Assembly: GCA_018609825.1 (NCBI GenBank)
Contig: JAHEOA010000208.1
Coordinates: 1 to 11,128 of the forward strand
DNA length: 11,128 nt
Source: Candidatus Bipolaricaulota bacterium
GTDB taxonomy: Bacteria; Bipolaricaulota; Bipolaricaulia; RBG-16-55-9
Direction: 5' to 3'
Shown here in pieces: positions 1 through 5,696 of this stretch (position 1 is its first letter; every line of letters starts with the position of its first letter). Below the pieces are notes generated by a model. That model searched no databases and had not been told where the DNA came from. It saw nothing but the letters and a program-made list of their open reading frames with translations. The translations under genes and the position numbers were made by a program.

Positions 1-756
1 GGCCAGCGGACGGCCGAACTCCACCTGGCGCTGGCCGCGCGCCACGACGATCCCGGCTTTGCGCCCGAGCCCATCAATCGCTTTGCGCAGCGCTCCATCT
101 ATCAGTCGATCCGCAGCTCCACGCGACGGACGGTCCAGTTGCTCGGCCAGCGGCTCGAGGGCCTGCCGGAGCAACTGCGACCGCAGGCCGAACGGATCTT
201 GGACGCGGAGGACGAGCTTTTGCGTCGCCTCCGCGCGGTGCTCGAGACGCGCATCGAGGCCTGTCGCATCCGCATCCACGGGGATTACCACCTGGGCCAA
301 GTCCTGTTCACGGGCAAGGACTTCGTCATTCTGGACTTCGAGGGCGAGCCGGCCCGGCCCTTGGGGGAACGGCGCCTGAAGCGATCGCCACTGAGGGACG
401 TCGCCGGCATGCTACGCTCGTTCCATTACGCCTCGCACGCGTCGCTGTTCTCGCTTCAGGAGAGCGGCATCCTCCAGCCGGCCGATCGGCCACGCTTGGA
501 GCCGTGGGCCCGCTTTTGGACGCACTGGGTCTGCGTGGCGTTTTTGAAGGCCTATCGCGCCACGGCCGACGCCACCCCGGGCGTGATCCCCAACGACTCC
601 CAGGCGCTGCACACGCTGCTGGACGCTTATCTGTTGGAGAAGGCCGTCTACGAGCTGGGCTACGAGCTGAACAATCGACCCGACTGGGTGCAGATTCCGC
701 TGCAGGGCATTGCGGACCTGTTGACTCACTCGGACGCTCGTGACGTAGATGCCTGA
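1..756 (+). CDS. Maltokinase domain (partial; probably C-terminal part of trehalose synthase/maltokinase fusion)
   Basis: This open frame runs in from the left edge and ends at TGA 754-756, so the N-terminus is missing. Maltokinase (Mak/Pep2) phosphorylates maltose with ATP to maltose-1-phosphate, the donor for GlgE. Visible family marks are RTAELHLAL near the left edge, the kinase catalytic loop HGDYHLGQ (bases 277-300, catalytic Asp at 283-285), the metal-binding ILDFEGEP segment (around 328-351), then [23 protein letters not shown], and a C-terminal [13 protein letters not shown] stretch typical of the fused enzyme. The fold is that of aminoglycoside-phosphotransferase-like kinases. In many bacteria the domain is fused behind a GH13 trehalose synthase (TreS); whether it is fused here cannot be seen. 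glgB follows after 23 nt, so co-transcription is likely. The function is well supported; the fusion is inferred. Confidence 0.88.
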   Translation, partial: GQRTAELHLALAARHDDPGFAPEPINRFAQRSIYQSIRSSTRRTVQLLGQRLEGLPEQLRPQAERILDAEDELLRRLRAVLETRIEACRIRIHGDYHLGQVLFTGKDFVILDFEGEPARPLGERRLKRSPLRDVAGMLRSFHYASHASLFSLQESGILQPADRPRLEPWARFWTHWVCVAFLKAYRATADATPGVIPNDSQALHTLLDAYLLEKAVYELGYELNNRPDWVQIPLQGIADLLTHSDARDVDA

Positions 757-779
757 GATCGACGACGGAGATCGCTAAA

Positions 780-2717
780 GTGAACGACATGACCACGCCA
801 TCGCAGCGCGCACCGACGACGTCGCCCCTGAGCGACGACGATCTTCACTGGTTCAACGAAGGGACCCACACGGAGCTCTATCATCGGCTGGGGGCGCACA
901 TCGTCGCCGACGACGCGGGCGAGGAGGGCGTCCACTTTGCTGTCTGGGCCCCCAACGCCGAGGCGGTCTCCGTGATCGGCCAGTTCAACGATTGGGACCC
1001 GACGACGCATCCCTTGCAGGCGCGGGGAGCCTCCGGCATCTGGGAAGGGTTCCTGACCGAAGCCGGCAAGGGCGACGCCTACAAGTACCATATCGCGTCC
1101 CGCCACAACGGCTATCGCGTGGACAAGACCGACCCCTATGGCTTCACCCATGAACTCCCGCCCCAGCAGGCCTCGATCGTGTGGGACCTCGATTACGAGT
1201 GGAACGATGCGACCTGGATGCGCGAGCGCGGCGGACGCCACGCGCTCGAGGCGCCCCTGTCGATATACGAGGTCCATCTTGGCTCGTGGCTGCGCGTTCC
1301 TGAGGACGACAATCGCATGCTGACCTATCGCGACCTCGCTCCGCAATTGGCCGACTACGTCCGCGAGCGCGGCTTCACGCACGTCGAGCTGTTGCCCATC
1401 ACTGAGCACCCCTTCTACGGCTCCTGGGGCTATCAAGTGACGGGCTACTTCGCGCCCACCCGTCGGTACGGGACGCCGCAGGACTTCATGTACTTCGTGG
1501 ATTATCTCCACCAGGCCGGGGTCGGGGTCATTCTCGACTGGGTGCCGTCGCATTTCCCGACGGACGAACACGGGCTCGGCTACTTTGATGGGACCCATCT
1601 CTATGAGCACGCCGACCCGCGCCAGGGGTATCACCCCGACTGGGACAGCTACATCTTCAACTACGGGCGCAACGAGGTCCGCTCGTTTCTGTTGAGCAGC
1701 GCCCACTTCTGGCTGGATCAGTATCACCTCGACGGGCTCCGCGTGGACGCCGTGGCCTCCATGCTCTATCTCGACTACTCCCGCGAGGGCGAGGACTGGG
1801 TTCCCAACGAGCACGGCGGCAACGAGGACCTCCACGCCATCTCGTTCCTGCGGCAACTGAACGAGACCATCTATGAGAGATTCCCGGACGTGCAGACGAT
1901 CGCCGAGGAGTCGACGTCGTGGCCCATGGTGTCCCGCCCGACGTACGTGGGAGGCCTCGGCTTCGGCCTCAAGTGGGACATGGGCTGGATGCACGACACG
2001 CTCCAGTATTTCCAACGGGACCCCATCCATCGCCCGTATCATCACGACGACCTGACGTTCCGGATGGTCTACGCCTTCAATGAGAACTTCGTCTTGCCGC
2101 TCTCGCATGACGAGGTCGTCCACGGCAAGGGGTCGATCGTCGGCAAGATGCCGGGCGACGCGTGGCAGCAGTTCGCCAACGTTCGTCTGCTCTACGGCAC
2201 GCTGTTCACCCAGCCGGGCAAGAAGCTGCTGTTCATGGGCGACGAGTTCGCCCAAGGCCGCGAGTGGACCCATTCGGACAGCCTCGACTGGCACCAACTG
2301 ACCGACCCGCAACATCAAGGCGTTCAACGCTGGGTCGAGCACCTCAACCACGCCTATCGGAGCGAGCCGGCCCTGCACGAGCTGGACTGCCACCCGCGTG
2401 GCTTTGCGTGGGTCGCCGCGGACGACGCCGACAACAGCGTGCTGGCCTATCTCCGCAAGGGATCGTCGGAGGCCGATCCGCCGATCCTGGTCGTCGCCAA
2501 CTGCACGCCCGTGCCGCGCCCCAACTACCGCGTCGGCGTCCCGCAATCCGGGCATTGGGTGGAGATCCTCAACAGCGACGCGCTCGAATACGGCGGCAGC
2601 GGACAGGGCAACCTCGGCGGCGTGGAGGCGACGCCGATTCCGTATCACGGTCATCCGCAGTCGCTCAACTTGACGCTTGTGCCGCTCGGGATTCTGCTCC
2701 TCAAGCCCAGCAGCTGA
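780..2717 (+). CDS. glgB: 1,4-alpha-glucan branching enzyme GlgB
   Basis: This is a 645-residue GH13 branching enzyme that cuts alpha-1,4-glucan and re-attaches the piece by an alpha-1,6 bond, in the cytoplasm. An N-terminal CBM48-like domain (about 48-130, with FNDWDP) precedes the catalytic barrel. Visible catalytic motifs are LDGLRVDAV with nucleophile Asp323, AEEST at 375-379 carrying the general acid, and [10 protein letters not shown] with the transition-state Asp444. [17 protein letters not shown] at 204-220 is also typical. A C-terminal beta domain fills about 545-645. Length is normal for the short-N-terminus form. The start is GTG at 780 because GGAG (767-770) sits 9 nt upstream; the in-frame ATG at 789 would be 18 nt away. 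Only 23 nt separate it from the maltokinase gene, which suggests one operon for trehalose-derived glucan. Confidence 0.97.
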   Translation: MNDMTTPSQRAPTTSPLSDDDLHWFNEGTHTELYHRLGAHIVADDAGEEGVHFAVWAPNAEAVSVIGQFNDWDPTTHPLQARGASGIWEGFLTEAGKGDAYKYHIASRHNGYRVDKTDPYGFTHELPPQQASIVWDLDYEWNDATWMRERGGRHALEAPLSIYEVHLGSWLRVPEDDNRMLTYRDLAPQLADYVRERGFTHVELLPITEHPFYGSWGYQVTGYFAPTRRYGTPQDFMYFVDYLHQAGVGVILDWVPSHFPTDEHGLGYFDGTHLYEHADPRQGYHPDWDSYIFNYGRNEVRSFLLSSAHFWLDQYHLDGLRVDAVASMLYLDYSREGEDWVPNEHGGNEDLHAISFLRQLNETIYERFPDVQTIAEESTSWPMVSRPTYVGGLGFGLKWDMGWMHDTLQYFQRDPIHRPYHHDDLTFRMVYAFNENFVLPLSHDEVVHGKGSIVGKMPGDAWQQFANVRLLYGTLFTQPGKKLLFMGDEFAQGREWTHSDSLDWHQLTDPQHQGVQRWVEHLNHAYRSEPALHELDCHPRGFAWVAADDADNSVLAYLRKGSSEADPPILVVANCTPVPRPNYRVGVPQSGHWVEILNSDALEYGGSGQGNLGGVEATPIPYHGHPQSLNLTLVPLGILLLKPSS

Positions 2718-2728
2718 GCGACAGCTGC
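2710..2728 (+). other. Hairpin at the end of glgB, possible weak terminator
   Basis: GCAGCTG (2710-2716) and CAGCTGC (2722-2728) are perfect inverted arms around a 5-nt loop, overlapping the glgB stop codon. No T tract follows, so it is not a textbook intrinsic terminator. It could protect the mRNA 3' end or assist termination. Confidence 0.35.
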
Positions 2729-2760
2729 GAGCTGGCGGTGTAAGCCTCCTTACCGACCGG

Positions 2761-2766
2761 TACGAT
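2761..2766 (+). promoter_or_regulatory. Possible -10 element of the DUF3105 gene
   Basis: TACGAT followed directly by five G residues (2767-2771) matches the -10/G5 arrangement of the promoters at 3756 and 4297. It lies 46 nt before the ATG at 2813. No good -35 is visible at 16-18 nt upstream (GTGTAA at best), so the call rests on the -10 and the shared downstream G tract. Confidence 0.35.
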
Positions 2767-2812
2767 GGGGGCGCCGTAACGTGACCGGGATCATCTCATC
2801 GGGGAGGCCGAT

Positions 2813-3403
2813 ATGGACATCGGAGGACTGTTGGAGAAGAAGGGGTTCTGGCCCGTGGTCGGCGGCGGGGTTATCCTGCTCGTCGTCGGCCTGGTGCTCG
2901 TCGAGACGCTGGATCCGTTCGAGGCCGAGCCGGCGACGTTCAGCTTGGGGGAGCTGCCCTCAAGCGGGGACAATGAGTTGTTGGGCGACGTCCGGTCGGT
3001 CGAGTCCGAAGGGCGCCAGCACGTGTCCACCGGCTCCTCGATCAACTACGCGCAGACGCCGCCGATGTCCGGAACGCACTATGGCCGATCCATTCCGGCT
3101 GGCTTCTACACGTCAGAGCAACCGTACGGCGGCCTGGTCCACAGCCTGGAGCACGGCGCGGTCGTCATCTACTATGCGAATGACGTATCGCAATCGACGC
3201 GATCGAGGCTGGAACAGTTGGCGAACGGCTATCAGAATCCCTGGGCCGGCGTGCTTGCCGTGCCCCAGCCCGAGTCGTTCAGCGCCCCTCTCGTGCTCAC
3301 CGCCTGGCAAGCTCGGCTCGACCTGCAAAGCTACGATGCCGACGTGGTCGAGGCGTTCCTTGCGGAGTATCTGGGCCGGGGACCGGAAAATCCGATCCGC
3401 TAG
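2813..3403 (+). CDS. DUF3105 domain membrane-anchored protein
   Basis: This is a 196-residue protein of the DUF3105 family, whose biochemical function is unknown. A short cytoplasmic N-terminus is followed by one hydrophobic segment (about 12-31), so the rest is probably extracytoplasmic (a signal anchor; no lipobox cysteine is seen). The family signatures are present: TPPMSGTHY (82-90, usual form PPTSGpHY), then GGLVHSLEHGAVVIYY (106-121) with His110, Glu113 and His114. These clustered His/Glu residues look like a metal or catalytic site, which is inference. The start is ATG 2813, preceded by a strong GGGGAGG (2801-2807) at 5-nt spacing. It lies 95 nt downstream of glgB with its own possible promoter, so functional linkage to glycogen genes is not implied. 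The convergent tRNA-His gene begins 24 nt downstream. Confidence 0.85.
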   Translation: MDIGGLLEKKGFWPVVGGGVILLVVGLVLVETLDPFEAEPATFSLGELPSSGDNELLGDVRSVESEGRQHVSTGSSINYAQTPPMSGTHYGRSIPAGFYTSEQPYGGLVHSLEHGAVVIYYANDVSQSTRSRLEQLANGYQNPWAGVLAVPQPESFSAPLVLTAWQARLDLQSYDADVVEAFLAEYLGRGPENPIR

Positions 3404-3427
3404 CGGGGGCGAGGGGGCATCGAGAGG

Positions 3428-3504
3428 TGGGAGGGATGACGGGAATTGAACCCGCAGCCTTCGCCTCCACAGGGCGACGCTCTGTCCATTGAGCTACATC
3501 CCTC
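3428..3504 (-). tRNA. tRNA-His (anticodon GUG), CCA encoded
   Basis: Read on the minus strand from 3504 to 3428, this is a full cloverleaf. It has acceptor AGGGATG/CATCCCT, D stem GCTC/GAGC, anticodon arm TCGCC-CTGTGGA-GGCGA (anticodon GTG), T arm GCGGG-TTCAATT-CCCGT and an encoded CCA (3428-3430). The extra G-1 (3504) opposite discriminator C73 (3431) is the hallmark of tRNA-His and confirms the identity. It has its own promoter at 3517-3545. Confidence 0.97.
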
Positions 3505-3516
3505 ACGCTCGGGGGA

Positions 3517-3545
3517 ATCTTACCATAGGGTCTCTGCGGGGGCAA
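3517..3545 (-). promoter_or_regulatory. Promoter of tRNA-His
   Basis: On the minus strand, TTGCCC (3545-3540) and TAAGAT (3522-3517) are separated by exactly 17 nt. The -10 ends 12 nt before the tRNA 5' end at 3504, which fits a start a few bases upstream of the mature RNA. Confidence 0.7.
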
Positions 3546-3576
3546 CTGAGCGTGACGCGGGGTGCGTTCGTTGACG

Positions 3577-3651
3577 TGGCACGCCCGGCAGGGCTCGAAC
3601 CTGCAACCTGCGGCTTAGAAGGCCGCTGCTCTTCCGTTGAGCTACGGGCGC
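3577..3651 (-). tRNA. tRNA-Arg (anticodon UCU), CCA encoded
   Basis: On the minus strand from 3651 to 3577: acceptor GCGCCCG/CGGGCGT, D stem GCTC/GAGC, anticodon arm GCGGC-CTTCTAA-GCCGC (anticodon TCT), T arm GCAGG-TTCGAGC-CCTGC, discriminator G and encoded CCA (3577-3579). The body is 72 nt. It reads AGA and possibly AGG codons. It lies upstream of tRNA-His on the same strand, but each has its own promoter. Confidence 0.96.
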
Positions 3652-3662
3652 CTGGGCGATCC

Positions 3663-3691
3663 ATTCTAACGGCGACCTCGCAGAGCGTCAA
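3663..3691 (-). promoter_or_regulatory. Promoter of tRNA-Arg
   Basis: On the minus strand, TTGACG (3691-3686) and TAGAAT (3668-3663) are separated by 17 nt, each one base from the sigma70 consensus. The -10 ends 11 nt before the tRNA 5' end. Confidence 0.82.
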
Positions 3692-3732
3692 GACATGTGT
3701 CGCTGCCCTTGCCGATGTCCGGCACGCGCGAT

Positions 3733-3761
3733 TTGGGTTCCGGGCCTATGGCGAGTAGAGT
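3733..3761 (+). promoter_or_regulatory. Promoter of the PH-like membrane protein gene
   Basis: TTGGGT (3733-3738), a 17-nt spacer, then TAGAGT (3756-3761), followed at once by GGGGG (3762-3766). A start near 3768 would give a leader of about 26 nt to the GTG at 3794. It is back to back with the tRNA-Arg promoter. Confidence 0.6.
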
Positions 3762-3793
3762 GGGGGACGCGTCCGCGTTGGAGGATGACCGCC

Positions 3794-4222
3794 GTGAGCA
3801 TGGAGACGCCGCAAGACGAGCGACTGTTTGACGAATACCGAGGCGACAAGATGGCGCTGCGCTTGACCCAGCATCGCCTGATCGTCGAGGGACCGTCGCC
3901 CAAGCTCCTGGGCGGGCGAAGCTCACAGACGGCGCTGTTCCTGAACGACCTCGACGCCATCGAGCGCGACGTTGAGGGCCACGACGGACTGGCGGTGTTG
4001 GCGCTCGGCGTCTTCTCGCTGTCGTGGCTCTCCGAGGGCGGTCGGCTGCCGCTGCTCGTCATTGCGTTGGCGCTGATCGTGGCCTACATGATGACCCGCC
4101 GCTCCAGCGTCGTCTTCCATGCGGGGGCCGCGCGCGCCACGGTGGAATACTCCGGCGAACAGGACCCCGAGCTCGAACGGTTTATCAGCTCCGTGGAGCA
4201 GATGCGGGCGCGGCAACCCTAG
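3794..4222 (+). CDS. Small two-TM protein with a PH-like (bPH) arrangement
   Basis: This 142-residue protein is not assigned to a named family with certainty. Its plan resembles bacterial PH-domain membrane proteins. A strand-like LRLTQHRLIVEG (22-33, the 'LTxxRLI' signature) is followed by LFLNDLDAIER (48-58), a TM hairpin (about 65-79 and 84-100, short EGGR turn), then RRSSVVFHAGAARATVEYS (102-120) and a C-terminal helix DPELERFISSVEQMR (124-138). The PH fold would thus be split by the membrane hairpin, with both soluble parts in the cytoplasm (inference). The start chosen is GTG 3794, with GGAGG (3780-3784) 9 nt upstream. ATG 3785 would abut that site, and longer in-frame extension would start upstream of the promoter. 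The gene is monocistronic by appearance. Confidence 0.7.
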   Translation: MSMETPQDERLFDEYRGDKMALRLTQHRLIVEGPSPKLLGGRSSQTALFLNDLDAIERDVEGHDGLAVLALGVFSLSWLSEGGRLPLLVIALALIVAYMMTRRSSVVFHAGAARATVEYSGEQDPELERFISSVEQMRARQP

Positions 4223-4274
4223 CGGGTCGTTCGCCCGGCTGCCTGAACCGATAAGTGGCCCTGATTGTCCGGTG

Positions 4275-4302
4275 TTGAACCGCCGAACTGCATGGTTATC
4301 AT
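4275..4302 (+). promoter_or_regulatory. Promoter of the 83-aa protein gene
   Basis: TTGAAC (4275-4280), a 16-nt spacer and TATCAT (4297-4302) are followed by GGGGG (4303-4307). Initiation near 4309 leaves only about 15 nt of leader, just enough for the GGGAG ribosome site (4314-4318). Confidence 0.65.
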
Positions 4303-4323
4303 GGGGGTGCGAAGGGAGTTATC

Positions 4324-4575
4324 ATGGATCCAGAGAAGCTTGATGAAGTCATCGAATCGCTGAAGGAAGGCACGGCACAGCGCCTCGAATACAGCGACGT
4401 CCACCCGCTCGTCTCCTCCGCGCTGAGCGAGCGGGCCTTGGAAGCCGCTCGTTCCGCATTTGAAAACGCGCAAGACGTCGACGAAGAGAGCCTGGCCCAA
4501 CTGATCAGCGTCTACGTGGCCGGCTACTCGCAGGGCTGGCTCGACCTCAGCCAGGTCCACACGTCGGAGAACTGA
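4324..4575 (+). CDS. Small acidic helical protein, hypothetical (83 aa)
   Basis: I do not recognise this family. The product is 83 residues, acidic, without cysteine, signal peptide or membrane segment. The sequence (EKLDEVIESLKEG, then SALSERALEAARSAFENA, then EESLAQLISVYVAGYSQGW) predicts three or four amphipathic helices, so a small helical bundle is likely. Coding status is supported by GGGAG (4314-4318) 5 nt before ATG 4324 and by a promoter immediately upstream giving a ~15-nt leader. Its last 29 nt overlap the 3' end of the convergent NYN gene. No function is assigned. Confidence 0.7.
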   Translation: MDPEKLDEVIESLKEGTAQRLEYSDVHPLVSSALSERALEAARSAFENAQDVDEESLAQLISVYVAGYSQGWLDLSQVHTSEN

Positions 4576-5205
4576 CGCCGAGGGCTGGTCCAGACTCGGC
4601 CTCCTCCGGCCGATAATCCCGTGGATCTGTGCACGCTCGGTAGGTCGATTCGTCAATCGGAGTCCAGTCGACGCGATCGATCCCTCGCGTATGGGGTGAC
4701 GACGAACTCCGCGGGAAGGCCGAGGCAAGGTGAATCCAACGCCCCTGCTCCTTCCCGATCGTCGTGATCTCCTCGGTTGCCTCGTTAAGATCCTGGTCTT
4801 GGCTGAAGATGAGGGCCACGTCGTACGCTTGCCGATGGGCCATGCGGATGAGGTCAATGGCGATCCGTACGTCAATGCCCTTCTCTTTCGGGACACCCTG
4901 ACGATAAGGAAGGGGCGGCGATAGACCTCGATGCCGTCCCGGGTTATCGCGAGCAGCTTCTTCGACCGGAAGGCATTCCCGAACTGATCGTCGCCGGCTT
5001 GGGGAATCCCCGAGTAGAAGCGGATTTGTTTGAGGCGCCACCCCTCGGCATCGCAGACCGCCTGGGAGAGCTTGCGGACGTCATAACTCGGATAGGAGAT
5101 GCCGAAGGCTTCCTTGGCGGCATGGAAAAGGGTTTGCCCGTCAATGAACGTGACCGCTTGGCGCTGGTCAGGAGTTCGATCGGAAGCCGATGACCCACGC
5201 AACAT
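4547..5205 (-). pseudogene. NYN-domain (PIN-like) nuclease, frameshifted
   Basis: Two minus-strand frames together encode one NYN-domain protein; such proteins are Mg-dependent RNases of the PIN-like fold. The N-terminal part starts at ATG 5205 and carries VTFIDGQTLF (Asp22, first acidic ligand) and later LLAITRDGIEVYRRP. After about base 4912 the family sequence continues only in the other frame: GVPKEKGIDVRIAIDLIRMA, then YDVALIFSQDQDLNEA (second acidic cluster), to TGA at 4547-4549. The break is at CCCC on the minus strand (4915-4912). One more C would give a continuous product of about 219 residues reading YRRPLPYRQGVPKEKG. It may be a true lesion, a sequencing error, or a -1 recoding site. 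No good ribosome site precedes ATG 5205, and a terminator hairpin sits directly upstream. Confidence 0.8.
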
Positions 5206-5209
5206 GCGG

Positions 5210-5253
5210 AAAAAGTTAACCCCGCTGGGACCCGCAAGGCAAGTCCAGCGGGG
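5210..5253 (-). terminator. Intrinsic terminator after tRNA-Gly
   Basis: On the minus strand, CCCCGCTGG (5253-5245) and CCAGCGGGG (5228-5220) form a 9-bp GC-rich stem. A TTAAC segment and a T5 run (5214-5210) follow. No T run follows on the plus strand, so it acts on minus-strand transcripts, ending the tRNA-Pro/tRNA-Gly unit 5 nt before the NYN start codon. Confidence 0.75.
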
Positions 5254-5313
5254 AGCAAGTCCCGTACGTAAGGTTTTCCAGGTCTGGCCGGATATGTCAA
5301 CGCTGGGAGTCCG

Positions 5314-5388
5314 TGGAGCGGATGACGGGAATCGAACCCGCAGCCTTCGGCTTGGAAGGCCGACGCTCTACCATTGAGCTACATCCGC
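5314..5388 (-). tRNA. tRNA-Gly (anticodon UCC), CCA encoded
   Basis: On the minus strand from 5388 to 5314: acceptor GCGGATG/CATCCGC, D stem GCTC/GAGC, anticodon arm TCGGC-CTTCCAA-GCCGA (anticodon TCC), T arm GCGGG-TTCGATT-CCCGT, discriminator T and encoded CCA (5314-5316). The body is 72 nt. No good promoter is seen directly upstream, so it is probably transcribed with tRNA-Pro(CGG). Confidence 0.97.
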
Positions 5389-5412
5389 ACAAGTTCCGAT
5401 GACGGATACACC

Positions 5413-5455
5413 CGCAAGCCGCGGACGCCAGGCCACCCCTGTCCGTGGACTTGCG
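5413..5455 (-). other. Extended stem-loop in the tRNA-Pro/tRNA-Gly spacer
   Basis: Within the spacer, CGCAAG (5413-5418) pairs with CTTGCG (5450-5455), and inside it CGGAC (5422-5426) pairs with GTCCG (5441-5445), with AGG/CCT (5430-5432/5438-5440) nearer the loop. That gives 14 base pairs in nested blocks with small internal loops. No T run follows on either strand. It may guide processing of the dicistronic tRNA precursor. Confidence 0.4.
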
Positions 5456-5476
5456 TGTCCGCACGTGTGATCGCGG

Positions 5477-5554
5477 TGGTCGGAGAGGCCGGATTCGAAC
5501 CGGCGACCTCGGCGTCCCGAACGCCGCGCGCTAGCCAGGCTGCGCCACTCTCCG
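5477..5554 (-). tRNA. tRNA-Pro (anticodon CGG), CCA encoded
   Basis: On the minus strand from 5554 to 5477: acceptor CGGAGAG/CTCTCCG, D stem GCGC/GCGC with loop AGCCTGGCTA, anticodon arm CGGCG-TTCGGGA-CGCCG (anticodon CGG), T arm GCCGG-TTCGAAT-CCGGC, discriminator A and encoded CCA (5477-5479). C1:G72 with A73 is the usual bacterial tRNA-Pro identity set. The body is 75 nt. Confidence 0.97.
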
Positions 5555-5560
5555 AGGGAC

Positions 5561-5591
5561 GAACGTCGGGCGCATTGTAGCCCCGACGTTC
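5561..5591. promoter_or_regulatory. Perfect 10-bp dyad around the tRNA-Pro -10, candidate operator
   Basis: GAACGTCGGG (5561-5570) and CCCGACGTTC (5582-5591) are perfect inverted copies separated by 11 nt. The spacer contains the -10 (5574-5579); one arm covers the predicted start site and the other lies in the -10/-35 spacer. Half-site centres are 21 bp apart, two helical turns, as expected for a dimeric DNA-binding protein. An RNA hairpin in htrA read-through transcripts is an alternative reading. Confidence 0.5.
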
Positions 5592-5602
5592 CCTGGTTTC
5601 AA
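5574..5602 (-). promoter_or_regulatory. Promoter of tRNA-Pro(CGG)/tRNA-Gly
   Basis: On the minus strand, TTGAAA (5602-5597) and TACAAT (5579-5574) are separated by exactly 17 nt, a near-consensus sigma70 promoter. The -10 ends 19 nt before the tRNA 5' end, further than for the other tRNAs here. Confidence 0.87.
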
Positions 5603-5696
5603 GACGTTTTACTGACCGCCATAGCGCGTCGATGCCCGTTTGAGCGGGACGACTTCGATCGAGCATGGACGCTCGGATCGAGGCCGCAGCCTCCCG

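Noticed and set aside
726..2654. 642-codon open frame on the minus strand opposite glgB
   Set aside because: It is a shadow of a clear branching-enzyme gene in GC-rich DNA; its translation has no recognisable domain and is rich in Val/Arg/Gly/His as expected from the antisense frame.
3397..3406. CCGCTAGCGG palindrome at the end of the DUF3105 gene as a terminator
   Set aside because: The stem is at most 3-4 bp with a very short loop and lacks a convincing T tract on either strand.
3695..3793. N-terminal extension of the PH-like protein to ATG 3695 or ATG 3785
   Set aside because: The 3695 start lies upstream of the promoter at 3733-3761 and adds a Cys/Arg-rich, non-conserved-looking stretch. 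ATG 3785 abuts the GGAGG site, leaving no spacing.
4219..4900. Continuation of the first NYN frame downstream of the shift
   Set aside because: After about 4912 the translation loses all family similarity and becomes Arg/Ser-rich, while the neighbouring frame carries the rest of the NYN domain.
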